Shown: positions 1-7,843 of the stretch, piece after piece
Position numbering within the stretch: the first letter of the stretch is position 1
How the letters are laid out: each line of letters opens with the position of its first letter
Assembly (NCBI GenBank): GCA_051715425.1
Contig: JBPXJS010000038.1
Coordinates: 62,001 to 126,000 of the forward strand
From: JAJTFA01 sp051715425
GTDB taxonomy: Bacteria; Bacteroidota; Bacteroidia; UKL13-3
Reading direction: 5' to 3'
Length of the DNA: 64,000 bases
Translations under genes and position numbers: made by a program
The notes under the pieces: model-generated
The model's database searches: none
Seen by the model: the letters and a program-made list of their open reading frames with translations, nothing else
Told to the model about the DNA's origin: nothing

Positions 1-243
1 AAAGTCTTACGAGCAGTAGTAAAAAAATATGAAAAAAAATTGCGACATATTTACGCGCAAATAACTGACTACCTGATAATTAAATAACTTAAAAATATTT
101 AAAATATAGCCTACACAACCTCATCAATAGTGCCAGGCTGCGTAAAAAACAAAATGAGCTTGCCCATTTTAAAAACAAATGGGGCATTATTTTAATCTCC
201 TGTTTGGTTCTTTTAAACGTTTAATCTGATCATTATACATAAA

Positions 244-271
244 AAAAGACCTGCTTGCGGGCAGGTCTTTT
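244..271 (-). terminator. Rho-independent terminator of the universal stress gene
   Basis: An 11-bp perfect inverted repeat (244-254 with 261-271, arms AAAAGACCTGC and GCAGGTCTTTT) closes a 6-nt loop and is flanked by A/T runs. It lies 21 bp beyond the stop of the minus-strand universal stress gene. Bases 1-240 are AT-rich and hold no gene I can support. A weaker imperfect hairpin at 161-186 could end a gene to the left of the window. Confidence 0.85.
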
Positions 272-292
272 AAAGCGGCAACAAAGCGCGAA

Positions 293-1117
293 TTATTTAT
301 TCAAAACCAATAAAGGTACTTTGGTATGATAGGTCATTTTTTTACTTAAGCTTCTGTGAAACAAACGATCAAACCAATTCCGGTTATGTTTTGCCAAAAC
401 AACCATATCCACACCTTTTTCATCAATATATTTATTTATTGCATCTGTTGTTTCCACCTTGTCCATATTCACTATGGTAATATCCGGATAACTGATATTT
501 TCCTTATTCCTGTTAAAGAAGTTTTTCTCTGCGTCAAAATACATATCAAATTCGGTCCTCACATGCAATACTGTAATTTTTGCCTTATACAAATCTGCAA
601 AATAGATTAAACGTGCAACCGAAGGAAATTCAGGTTCATTATAATCCGTTGAGTATAAAATATGCCTAAAATCAGTGTGTTTTGCTGAAGGCGGAATGAC
701 AAAAACAGGAATTTCTGATTTGCCAACAACTGATGCGGCATTGCTGCCTATTAATATTTCCTGCAAACCACTGGCTCCGGTTGTACCCATTACAATCAGG
801 TCAATTTCATTCTTGTTCACGAAAGATTGGATTTCATCATTTACAAAGCCCATTGTTGCATGCAGCTTATACCTGATCCCGGAAGTTTTTAGTATATCCG
901 ATTCAATCTTTGCCAACCCTTCTGTGGAAGCCTTATCAATCTCATCAAGATATATCTGATAAGTTTCTGCCGGGAAAGTGGCATCCATTACGGGAATATG
1001 TTTTACATGTAAAATATGCGCCACCGCACCTGTTTTGCGGCACAAATCAACTGCAAAATCAAGTGCATTGTTTGCCACCTCGGAAAAGTCTGTTGGAATA
1101 AGAATATTGGTTATCAT
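293..1117 (-). CDS. Tandem-domain universal stress protein (UspA family)
   Basis: This is a 274-aa cytoplasmic protein with two Usp domains in tandem, roughly residues 1-145 and 150-274. The first carries the ATP-binding glycine motif G-x2-G-x9-G-S at G111, G114, G124 and S125. The second keeps the fold pattern (hydrophobic strand, HVR, terminal VPLLVL strand) but lacks that motif. Such asymmetry is common in tandem Usps, where one half binds nucleotide. Members act in stress or stationary-phase survival; the exact role here is unknown. The ATG at 1117 gives a normal N terminus (MITNILIPTDFS). It is a single gene with its own terminator and about 280 bp of non-coding DNA upstream, so probably monocistronic. 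Confidence 0.9.
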   Translation of the reverse strand: MITNILIPTDFSEVANNALDFAVDLCRKTGAVAHILHVKHIPVMDATFPAETYQIYLDEIDKASTEGLAKIESDILKTSGIRYKLHATMGFVNDEIQSFVNKNEIDLIVMGTTGASGLQEILIGSNAASVVGKSEIPVFVIPPSAKHTDFRHILYSTDYNEPEFPSVARLIYFADLYKAKITVLHVRTEFDMYFDAEKNFFNRNKENISYPDITIVNMDKVETTDAINKYIDEKGVDMVVLAKHNRNWFDRLFHRSLSKKMTYHTKVPLLVLNK

Positions 1118-1401
1118 AAGTGTTACCTTTAGCTTTCAAATAAAGGATTTTTCTGTTTATTTAATGTTAAGAGATACGAATCATTTTGCTTTGTCTGTCT
1201 GTCGTTTCATGTAATTTCTCTTACGAGAAAAAGATTAAAAAACCGGTCTCCTAAACATGCCACAAACTGAGGGTAAATTTCATAAGGAGTTTTTTTAGTC
1301 CTTATCATGATTGTTACCTCCTGCTTTTATTGAGACAAACAAATTTGACCAATTAAAGGACGAAAAACTATGATTTGTGTCAGTATGTGGGTGAATTCAA
1401 C

Positions 1402-2466
1402 TTATTTTATCACTGCTTCTTCATGTTTTTTATTTGCCAGCTGGCCACATGCCGCATCAATATCCTTACCCCGGCTTCTTCTGATGGTTGCCGTAAGCCC
1501 TTTAGCCTCGAGGTATTCTTTAAACCTGTATAATTTATTTCCGGAAGTATTCTGAAATTCTCCACCCTCTATCGCATTATATTCTATAAGATTAACTTTA
1601 GAAGGCACATAACGCGAAAATCGGTACAGTTCCTCGGCATCCTGCAGGGTATCATTCAAATCTTTAAATACAATGTATTCAAATGTTACTATACCCTTTG
1701 TTTTTAGGTGATAATAGGCAAGTGCTTCCCCTAAAGCTTCCAGGCTATTGCTTTCATTAATAGGCATAATCCTGTTGCGTTTCTCATCATTGGCGGCATG
1801 CAGCGAAAGGGCCAGGTTAAACTTCACCTCATCATCACCCAGCTTTGTTATCATTTTGGCTATACCTGCAGTACTCACCGTAATCCGGTCAGATGCCATA
1901 TTTAATCCATCCTCCCCTGTTATTTTGTTTATGGCTTTAAGCACATTGCTGTAGTTAAGGAGTGGTTCTCCCATTCCCATAAACACTATATTGGTTAAAG
2001 GCCTTTTATAATAATCTTCTGCCTGTTTCTTTATAATTACCACTTCATCGTAAATCTCATCAGCATTCAGGTTGCGCTCTCTTTCCAGTTTGCCTGTTGC
2101 ACAAAACCTGCAGGTAAGGCTGCATCCCACCTGAGATGATACACAAGCCGTCATTCTTGTTTCTGTGGGAATAAGTACACCTTCCACTATTTTTCCGTCA
2201 TGCAGTTTCAGGCTGTTTTTGATGGTACCATCTTTACTGATTTGTTTTTCATCAACCACTACTTTGTTAATCACAAAAAAATGGGCCAGCTTTTCTCTGA
2301 GGTCTTTGGAAAGGTTGCTCATCTCATCGAACTCAGTGGCCGATTTTTCCCATAACCATTCATACACCTGTTGCCCACGAAAAGGTTTTTCACCCATCTG
2401 GATAAAAGCTTCTTTCAATTCCGCCTTGTTTAATGCCCGTATATCTTTTTTGCCGGTTGCCTGCAT
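1402..2466 (-). CDS. rlmN: Dual-specificity RNA (adenine-C2)-methyltransferase RlmN
   Basis: RlmN is a radical-SAM enzyme that methylates C2 of A2503 in 23S rRNA and A37 in some tRNAs. The radical-SAM CxxxCxxC cluster is at C115, C119 and C122. The conserved C-terminal catalytic Cys is C340 in the context AACGQL. I chose the ATG at 2466 (354 aa, typical family length) over the in-frame TTG at 2502, because that TTG is the end of a minus-strand TATTTTTG -7 box (2500-2507). The gene is divergent from lysS, giving a compact two-way promoter region of about 100 bp and a pair of translation-related genes. Confidence 0.95.
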   Translation of the reverse strand: MQATGKKDIRALNKAELKEAFIQMGEKPFRGQQVYEWLWEKSATEFDEMSNLSKDLREKLAHFFVINKVVVDEKQISKDGTIKNSLKLHDGKIVEGVLIPTETRMTACVSSQVGCSLTCRFCATGKLERERNLNADEIYDEVVIIKKQAEDYYKRPLTNIVFMGMGEPLLNYSNVLKAINKITGEDGLNMASDRITVSTAGIAKMITKLGDDEVKFNLALSLHAANDEKRNRIMPINESNSLEALGEALAYYHLKTKGIVTFEYIVFKDLNDTLQDAEELYRFSRYVPSKVNLIEYNAIEGGEFQNTSGNKLYRFKEYLEAKGLTATIRRSRGKDIDAACGQLANKKHEEAVIK

Positions 2467-2499
2467 AAGTGGCAAAGATAGGGTATTGAACACGAGGCT

Positions 2500-2507
2500 C
2501 AAAAATA
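2500..2507 (-). promoter_or_regulatory. Candidate -7 element for rlmN (TATTTTTG)
   Basis: On the minus strand TATTTTTG matches the Bacteroidota -7 consensus TAnnTTTG, 33 nt before the chosen rlmN ATG. A second match, TATCTTTG, lies at 2473-2480. I see no good -33 TTTG at the usual spacing, so only the -7 element is supported. Confidence 0.4.
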
Positions 2508-2531
2508 GTTAGCAATTGGCGCCTGAATTCC

Positions 2532-2539
2532 TATTTTTG
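2532..2539 (+). promoter_or_regulatory. Candidate -7 element for lysS (TATTTTTG)
   Basis: TATTTTTG fits TAnnTTTG and ends 26 nt before the lysS ATG. A TTG occurs at 2516-2518, but its spacing is shorter than usual. The element sits in the divergent rlmN/lysS intergenic region. Confidence 0.45.
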
Positions 2540-2565
2540 CGCCTCATTTAAAAATCGCAAAACAT

Positions 2566-4107
2566 ATGCACAATCAGGCCCATCTTAGCGAGCAGGAATT
2601 ATTAAGAAGAGAAAAATTAACCGAACTGCAAAAAGCAGGAGTAAATCCTTATCCGGCAGAAGGATTTGATATCAATACCTCTTCACAGGATATTCTCACC
2701 CATTATCATGCGGATAAGATTGAGTTTAAAAGTGTAAGTATTGCAGGCCGCATTATGAGTGTGAGGGATATGGGTAAAGCAGCATTTGCGGTATTGCAGG
2801 ATGCTACAGGAAAAATCCAGGTATACATCAGGCGTGACGATATTTGCAAAGGCGATGACAAAACCCTATATGATACCGTATTTAAAAAGCTGATTGATAT
2901 TGGTGATATTGTTGGCGTGAAAGGCTTTGTTTTTACCACCAAGATGGGTGAAACCACCATCCATGTGGAAGAATTTAAACTGCTTTCAAAATCATTAAAA
3001 CCATTACCCATCGTAAAAGAAAAAGATGGAGAAAAATATGATGCAGTAAGCGATCCGGAGTTCCGTTATCGCCAAAGGTATGCCGACCTTATTGTGAATC
3101 CTGAGGTAAGAGAGGTTTTTCGCAAACGCACGCAGTTAATGAATGTGATGCGCACCTATTTAAATGATAAAGGTTATCTGGAGGTAGAAACCCCTATTCT
3201 GCAACCCCTTTATGGTGGAGCAGCCGCGCGCCCTTTTAAAACACATCACAATACATTGGACATGACCCTCTATCTGAGAATTGCCAATGAGCTTTACCTT
3301 AAAAGACTGATTGTAGGCGGATATGACGGTGTTTATGAGTTTTCAAAAGATTTCCGTAATGAAGGAATGAGCAGGTTTCACAACCCTGAGTTTACCCAAA
3401 TTGAGTTGTATGTTGCCTATAAAGATTATGAGTGGATGATGGACCTGGTGGAAGAAATGGTAGAGAAAATTGCCATGGCCCTGCACCGCACCACAGAAGT
3501 AAAGGTAGGAGAAAACATGATCAACTTCCAGCGCCCATGGAAACGTTACACCATGTATGGAGCTATACAGGAGTTCACCGGAATTGATATTTCAGAAATG
3601 GATGAAGCCGCTCTGCGTGATGTGTGCAAACAACTCCATATAGATATAAACCCATCCATGGGAAGAGGCAAACTGATAGATGAAATTTTTGGCAGCAAAT
3701 GTGAGCCATTCCTCATTCAGCCCACTTTTATAACAGATTATCCGGTAGAGATGAGTCCGCTTGCCAAAAAACACCGCTCAAAAGAGGGGCTGGTGGAGCG
3801 TTTTGAGGCTATTTGCAATGGCAAGGAAATTTGTAATTCCTTTTCCGAACTAAACGACCCTATTGATCAGCGCAAACGTTTTGAAGAGCAGCTTGAACTG
3901 GGTTTGAGGGGAGATGATGAAGCCATGGTGCTTGACGAAGATTTTTTGCGGGCACTGGAATATGGCATGCCTCCTACTGCAGGCTTAGGTATTGGTATTG
4001 ACAGGCTCAGCATGATTATGACCAACCAACCATCTATTCAGGATGTATTGTTTTTCCCTCAGATGAGGCCGGAAGTGAAACAGGAACCCGAGGAAACACA
4101 AGAATAA
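2566..4107 (+). CDS. lysS: Lysyl-tRNA synthetase (class II)
   Basis: LysS charges tRNA-Lys with lysine using ATP in the cytoplasm. The 513-aa length is normal for a bacterial class IIb LysRS. The N-terminal part (about 50-150) is the OB-fold anticodon-binding domain (VSIAGRIMSVRDMGK, VGVKGFV). The catalytic core follows: motif 1 around FRKRTQLMNVMR, the YGGAAARPF loop, motif 2 with FRNEGMSRFHNPEF, and motif 3 GLGIGIDRLSM near the C terminus. The ATG at 2566 gives a standard N terminus. It has its own promoter region, divergent from rlmN, and about 180 bp of non-coding DNA follows it. Confidence 0.98.
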   Translation: MHNQAHLSEQELLRREKLTELQKAGVNPYPAEGFDINTSSQDILTHYHADKIEFKSVSIAGRIMSVRDMGKAAFAVLQDATGKIQVYIRRDDICKGDDKTLYDTVFKKLIDIGDIVGVKGFVFTTKMGETTIHVEEFKLLSKSLKPLPIVKEKDGEKYDAVSDPEFRYRQRYADLIVNPEVREVFRKRTQLMNVMRTYLNDKGYLEVETPILQPLYGGAAARPFKTHHNTLDMTLYLRIANELYLKRLIVGGYDGVYEFSKDFRNEGMSRFHNPEFTQIELYVAYKDYEWMMDLVEEMVEKIAMALHRTTEVKVGENMINFQRPWKRYTMYGAIQEFTGIDISEMDEAALRDVCKQLHIDINPSMGRGKLIDEIFGSKCEPFLIQPTFITDYPVEMSPLAKKHRSKEGLVERFEAICNGKEICNSFSELNDPIDQRKRFEEQLELGLRGDDEAMVLDEDFLRALEYGMPPTAGLGIGIDRLSMIMTNQPSIQDVLFFPQMRPEVKQEPEETQE

Positions 4108-4290
4108 TATAGCCTTATCCCCTGATGCTTGCCAGGCTACTAAATTATTCTCCTTCATTCATCTACCTGTTTTATTTTAACCTGTTAACCTAACATAGTT
4201 GTATAAACAACAGTTATCGGGCATTTCATTAATTTCTGCGCGTGTTGTAATTGAAAATTATTTATTCTATTATTGAGGCAATAACCAATC

Positions 4291-5052
4291 ATGAAAGACA
4301 TACTAAAATCAGTCATTGTTGATGATGTAGACAGCATGAGGGCAGTTTTAAAAAAATTGCTTCAAAACTTCGACAGAATTCAGGTAATTGGCGAAGCTTC
4401 CTCGTTTGATGGTGCGGTTGAAACAATAACAGAAGAAAAGCCTGATTTGCTATTTCTTGATATTGATCTGGGCGGACTAACATCCATTGACATCCTGTCG
4501 AAACTGGATTATAAGCCAATGGTTATTTTTATTACCTCCCATAGTGATTTTGCCATTAGGGCATTTGAACTGAATGCCGTTGATTATATTCTAAAACCAA
4601 TTAGTCTTGACAGGCTAACCAAAGCCATAGAAAAGGTAACCAATAAATGGGTGGAAGATACAGGTAAGGCTGATATGAAAACGGCCTTCAGCGATGATGA
4701 TAACTCGCGCTTTACTTCCGATCATATTATTTTACTCAGTATAGAAAATAAAATGTTTTTTGTTGGGGTAAGGGATATTGTTTATATAGAAGCTTATGGC
4801 AACTATACCAAAATTTTCCTTACAGACGGAAGAATGAGCATTACTTACAACTCTATTAAAAACTGGGTTACCCGTTTGCCTGAAGAATTATTTATACAGA
4901 TTCACCGCTCAACAATAGTGAACCTGAACCAGGTTGCCCGCATAGAAAAATGGGCAAATGACACGGGCCGGTTATTTCTTAAAAACACAGAAAAACCTTT
5001 TGAAATAAGCCGAAGCCATTTCTTTGAATTGAAGAAAAAATATAAGATGTAA
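4291..5052 (+). CDS. LytTR-family response regulator (first of a pair)
   Basis: This 253-aa two-domain regulator has a CheY-like receiver (about 5-120) with acidic residues D11/D12, phospho-acceptor D57, T82 and K102 (LKPIS). A LytTR DNA-binding domain follows (about 148-251; VRDIVYIEAYGNYTKIFL, then IHRSTIVNLNQVARIEK). All phosphorylation residues are present. It is clearly paralogous to the regulator at 6052-6831; the two share the linker design and LytTR signature. No sensor gene is directly attached, and the nearest kinase is at 6837. The stop codon abuts the end of the convergent methyltransferase gene (5052/5053). Targets are unknown. Confidence 0.93.
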   Translation: MKDILKSVIVDDVDSMRAVLKKLLQNFDRIQVIGEASSFDGAVETITEEKPDLLFLDIDLGGLTSIDILSKLDYKPMVIFITSHSDFAIRAFELNAVDYILKPISLDRLTKAIEKVTNKWVEDTGKADMKTAFSDDDNSRFTSDHIILLSIENKMFFVGVRDIVYIEAYGNYTKIFLTDGRMSITYNSIKNWVTRLPEELFIQIHRSTIVNLNQVARIEKWANDTGRLFLKNTEKPFEISRSHFFELKKKYKM

Positions 5053-5934
5053 TTAGCCCTGGTTGCTAAACCTGGCCAAAATACCAAGCGGCAGTTTAAT
5101 TCCGGATTTTGCCGGTAAATACACCTCCCCTACTTCAATACCTCCCTTTGGATTGAATATGGTATAAATAAGGTTCTCTGTAATAAGCGGGCTCATTCCC
5201 AATGAGTACATATTTAACACCAAAAAATGCTGATCCATATCTAACAGCGATTTTATCTCCCTAAGCATCTCTCCTATTTGTTCCTCCAGCTTCCATCTTT
5301 CGCCACTTGCTCCTATTCCATAGGCCGGTGGATCCAGAATAATCCCATTGTATTTTTTTCCCCGGTTTACCTCTCTCTTCACAAACTTTAGTGCATCCTC
5401 AACCACCCACCTGATATGATCAAGCCGGCTTGATTCCATGTTTTCCCTGGACCATGAGATCACCTGTTTAACAGAATCAACATGGGTTACATCGGCTCCT
5501 CCGGCTTTTGCCGCAAGTGATGCACCACCGGTATAAGCAAACAGATTTAATACCCTGCAGTTGTTTATTAAACCACACTGATTATATATAAAGTCCCAGT
5601 TTAAGGCTTGTTCCGGAAAAACACCAATATGTTTAAATGAAGTAAGTGATAAGTTAAAGGTTAATGAAAGTCTGTTGTGGCGGTAACTCATCTGCCATTT
5701 GTCAGGCATTTTTTTATGTTTTACCCACTGCCCGGAGTGGCTGCCCTTTTGCTCAAAAGTAACATGCGCTAATTTTGCCCATTCACTTTCCTTTAGCTGC
5801 TTATCCCATAACGCCTGTGGTTCCGGCCGGATGGTGATATAAGCTCCAAATCTTTCCAGTTTTTTGCCGTTACCGCAATCCAGCAGTTCATATTCTTCCC
5901 AATGTTCAGGTTTAAGCAGTTTGATTACATTCAT
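5053..5934 (-). CDS. Class I SAM-dependent methyltransferase, RlmI-like
   Basis: A 293-aa predicted RNA (cytosine-5) methyltransferase-like protein of the Methyltrans_SAM/RlmI group. SAM motif I is NLFAYTGG (130-137), the ribose-binding acidic residue is in HVDSV (about 151-155), and motif IV is DPPAYG (201-206). It is shorter than E. coli RlmI (about 396 aa) and lacks an obvious N-terminal PUA domain, so the substrate cannot be assigned. It lies between the two LytTR regulators in the opposite orientation, so it is probably not co-transcribed with them. The ATG at 5934 is well placed. Confidence 0.85.
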   Translation of the reverse strand: MNVIKLLKPEHWEEYELLDCGNGKKLERFGAYITIRPEPQALWDKQLKESEWAKLAHVTFEQKGSHSGQWVKHKKMPDKWQMSYRHNRLSLTFNLSLTSFKHIGVFPEQALNWDFIYNQCGLINNCRVLNLFAYTGGASLAAKAGGADVTHVDSVKQVISWSRENMESSRLDHIRWVVEDALKFVKREVNRGKKYNGIILDPPAYGIGASGERWKLEEQIGEMLREIKSLLDMDQHFLVLNMYSLGMSPLITENLIYTIFNPKGGIEVGEVYLPAKSGIKLPLGILARFSNQG

Positions 5935-5998
5935 TAAATTACCATTTAGGGCAAAAATACGTTTATTCGAATAAAGTATCAGTGGCTGTATAATGAAA

Positions 5999-6006
5999 TA
6001 GTTTTG
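5999..6006 (+). promoter_or_regulatory. Candidate -7 element for the second LytTR regulator
   Basis: TAGTTTTG fits TAnnTTTG. It contains the TTG at 6004 that could be mistaken for a start codon. With transcription starting a few bases later, the first usable start is the ATG at 6052. No convincing -33 element is seen. Confidence 0.45.
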
Positions 6007-6051
6007 CTAAATATAAAAAAGTATTATTTTCACAGAATTGAAATTCTAGAT

Positions 6052-6831
6052 ATGGAATCGAAAAAAAACATAAAAACGATTATTGTAGAAGATGATCCGG
6101 CATCTGTAAAATTGCTCAAGGAATTCTTAAAAAGTTTTGACTTTGTGGAGGTAGTTGGAGAGGCTACCACTTATCAGGATGCAGAGAAATTAATCAAAAG
6201 TTCAGGGAAAATTGATCTCATTTTCATGGATATAGACCTTAACGGAGCCAGTGGTCTTGATTTAATTGCATTTGTTAACCCGCAAACCAAAATTTTATTT
6301 ATTACCGGTTATGCCGATTTTGCCGTTAAGGCATTTGAATTTAATACCATTGATTATATTGTTAAGCCAATCAGCTTTGAAAGATTAAAGAAAGCACTGG
6401 GGCGGGTAAATATTGTTGAAAAGGAAAAAGATGCCGTTTCTGAAAAAGAGGAGCCACACCATCCTGGACATCAGCGATTTACTATTGACAATATGATTTT
6501 GATGAATATTGATAATGAATTGAAATTTATCAAAATAAAGGACATCAATTATATTGAGGCAAAGGGAAATTACACCACCGTATTTTTAGTAGATGGTTCA
6601 TCGTTTACTACCTATGGCTTAATAAAGGTATGGGAAGATAAACTTCCAAATGACGATTTCTTCAGGATTCACCGATCTACTATTGTAAATCTCCATAACG
6701 TAATAAAAATAGAAAAGGGTACTTATGATACGGGTATTCTTTATTTAAAGGGCATAACCAAGCCTTTTGAAGTTAGCAGAAATTACTTTTCCATTATTAA
6801 AAATACATTCAAACTCACCTCAACCCTATAA
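6052..6831 (+). CDS. LytTR-family response regulator (second of a pair)
   Basis: A 259-aa receiver-LytTR regulator. Receiver key residues are E13/D14/D15, phospho-acceptor D60, T85 and K105 (VKPIS). The LytTR domain (about 155-258) has IKDINYIEAKGNYTTVFL and IHRSTIVNLHNVIKIEK. I chose ATG 6052 over TTG 6004 because the TTG lies in a -7 box and the extra 16 residues do not look like family sequence. It is paralogous to 4291-5052. The soluble histidine kinase starts 5 bp after its stop codon, so the two are very likely co-transcribed and may be partners (inference). Confidence 0.93.
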   Translation: MESKKNIKTIIVEDDPASVKLLKEFLKSFDFVEVVGEATTYQDAEKLIKSSGKIDLIFMDIDLNGASGLDLIAFVNPQTKILFITGYADFAVKAFEFNTIDYIVKPISFERLKKALGRVNIVEKEKDAVSEKEEPHHPGHQRFTIDNMILMNIDNELKFIKIKDINYIEAKGNYTTVFLVDGSSFTTYGLIKVWEDKLPNDDFFRIHRSTIVNLHNVIKIEKGTYDTGILYLKGITKPFEVSRNYFSIIKNTFKLTSTL

Positions 6832-6836
6832 GAAGA

Positions 6837-7538
6837 ATGACAGCTCCCACATTCAACGAACCAAAGTTTGAAATTGAACCAAAGTATCTATCATTTATCT
6901 CACATCATGTGAGGGGCCAGTATAATGGATTATTGGGCTTTTCAGAGTTGCTGAGTCAGAATTTTTTCCGACTCAGTGAAGATGAAAAACTGGAATATAT
7001 CAACCAGATAAACGCTTCAGCTAAGAAGAGTTTCATCAATGTAGAAAACATGATTCTCTGGCTAAAAATTATCAGCAGCAACTTATCCTCAAACCCTTCT
7101 CCGGTGAAGCTACTAGATATCTTCGAATACTGTGTTGCCATGTGCAACGAGGAAGCGGAGATAGCCGATGTGGATGTTAAAATAGAATGCAGCGATAGTA
7201 TTAACCTGAATACGGACAAGATGATGCTTACATCCATTGTAAATAATTTGCTGATGAATGCACTTAAATCAGGTGTTTCAGGAGGGGAAGTAACCATTTC
7301 AGCCAAAACATCGGGAAACAAGACCGAAATAACCATAGAAGATAACGGTAAAGCAATTGGGAAACAGGACGTAGTTGACTTTTTCTCTCTGCCTGTTGGC
7401 AAGCGCCCTGAAAGTTATGATGTGCGCAATGGTTTGGGGTTATGGGTGGTAAATGAACTACTTAAACTGATGCAGAAAAACCTTACATTGGCAGTAAGTT
7501 CCGGAGGGAAAAAGACCTTTACTATTCCCGGTCTATAA
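6837..7538 (+). CDS. Soluble minimal histidine kinase (HisKA-like plus HATPase)
   Basis: A 233-aa kinase with no sensor domain, no signal peptide and no membrane segment. The H-box-like helix starts at residue 19 with S22-H23-H24-V-R-G. H23 aligns with the phospho-acceptor, but the usual acidic residue at H+1 is H24 and the N/T at H+4 is G27. The HATPase_c half has an N-box (N137-N141, NNLLMNALKS), G1 box D169-N-G171 and G2 NGLGL (198-202). It follows the LytTR regulator by 5 bp. It probably phosphorylates or dephosphorylates one or both regulators, or takes input from another protein. A terminator-like hairpin lies about 80 bp downstream. Confidence 0.85.
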   Translation: MTAPTFNEPKFEIEPKYLSFISHHVRGQYNGLLGFSELLSQNFFRLSEDEKLEYINQINASAKKSFINVENMILWLKIISSNLSSNPSPVKLLDIFEYCVAMCNEEAEIADVDVKIECSDSINLNTDKMMLTSIVNNLLMNALKSGVSGGEVTISAKTSGNKTEITIEDNGKAIGKQDVVDFFSLPVGKRPESYDVRNGLGLWVVNELLKLMQKNLTLAVSSGGKKTFTIPGL

Positions 7539-7617
7539 GGAGGCTTTAACAGCTCAGCTTATACGGCATACCCCTTATTCATTTCGATTTTCTACCAAAA
7601 ACCACTTTAATATCATC

Positions 7618-7647
7618 AAAAAAGGTCCTTTTTTCAGGGCCTTTTTT
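7618..7647 (+). terminator. Terminator after the LytTR/kinase operon
   Basis: Stem 7618-7628 (AAAAAAGGTCC) pairs with 7637-7647 (GGGCCTTTTTT) with one G-U pair and an 8-nt T-rich loop, ending in a T run. It lies 80 bp after the kinase stop. Confidence 0.8.
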
Positions 7648-7663
7648 GATTTCTGTAAAGCCC

Positions 7664-7691
7664 CAAAACCCCAGTAAACAAAGGGGTTTTG
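7664..7691 (+). terminator. Second terminator-like hairpin in tandem
   Basis: A 9-bp perfect stem (CAAAACCCC at 7664-7672 with GGGGTTTTG at 7683-7691) with a 10-nt loop, followed by CTATTTTTT. It follows the previous hairpin by 17 bp and could insulate the large T9SS gene from read-through. The remainder of the 7539-7843 gap holds a palindrome (7765-7779) and a promoter. Confidence 0.6.
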
Positions 7692-7764
7692 CTATTTTTT
7701 ACCTCTCCTGCTTTTTTGTCTTTTTCCATACTACCAAACATCCCGCTCAAAAGCAGGTTAGGGG

Positions 7765-7779
7765 CGATAAACGTTATCG
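7765..7779. promoter_or_regulatory. Short palindrome upstream of the first T9SS gene
   Basis: CGATAA-ACG-TTATCG is a perfect 6-bp inverted repeat with a 3-nt centre, just upstream of the candidate promoter at 7792-7822. The position suits a dimeric regulator's operator, but no regulator can be named. Confidence 0.3.
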
Positions 7780-7791
7780 TAAGTAATTTAA

Positions 7792-7822
7792 TTTAACAGG
7801 CGGGATAGCCGACCTACTTTTG
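7792..7822 (+). promoter_or_regulatory. Candidate promoter of the 1486-aa T9SS protein gene
   Basis: A -7 element TACTTTTG (7815-7822) matches TAnnTTTG. A TTTA at 7792-7795 sits 19 bp upstream in the -33 position (consensus TTTG). The start codon is 21 nt downstream. Confidence 0.5.
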
Positions 7823-7843
7823 TTCTCGATTTTCTAAAAACAA

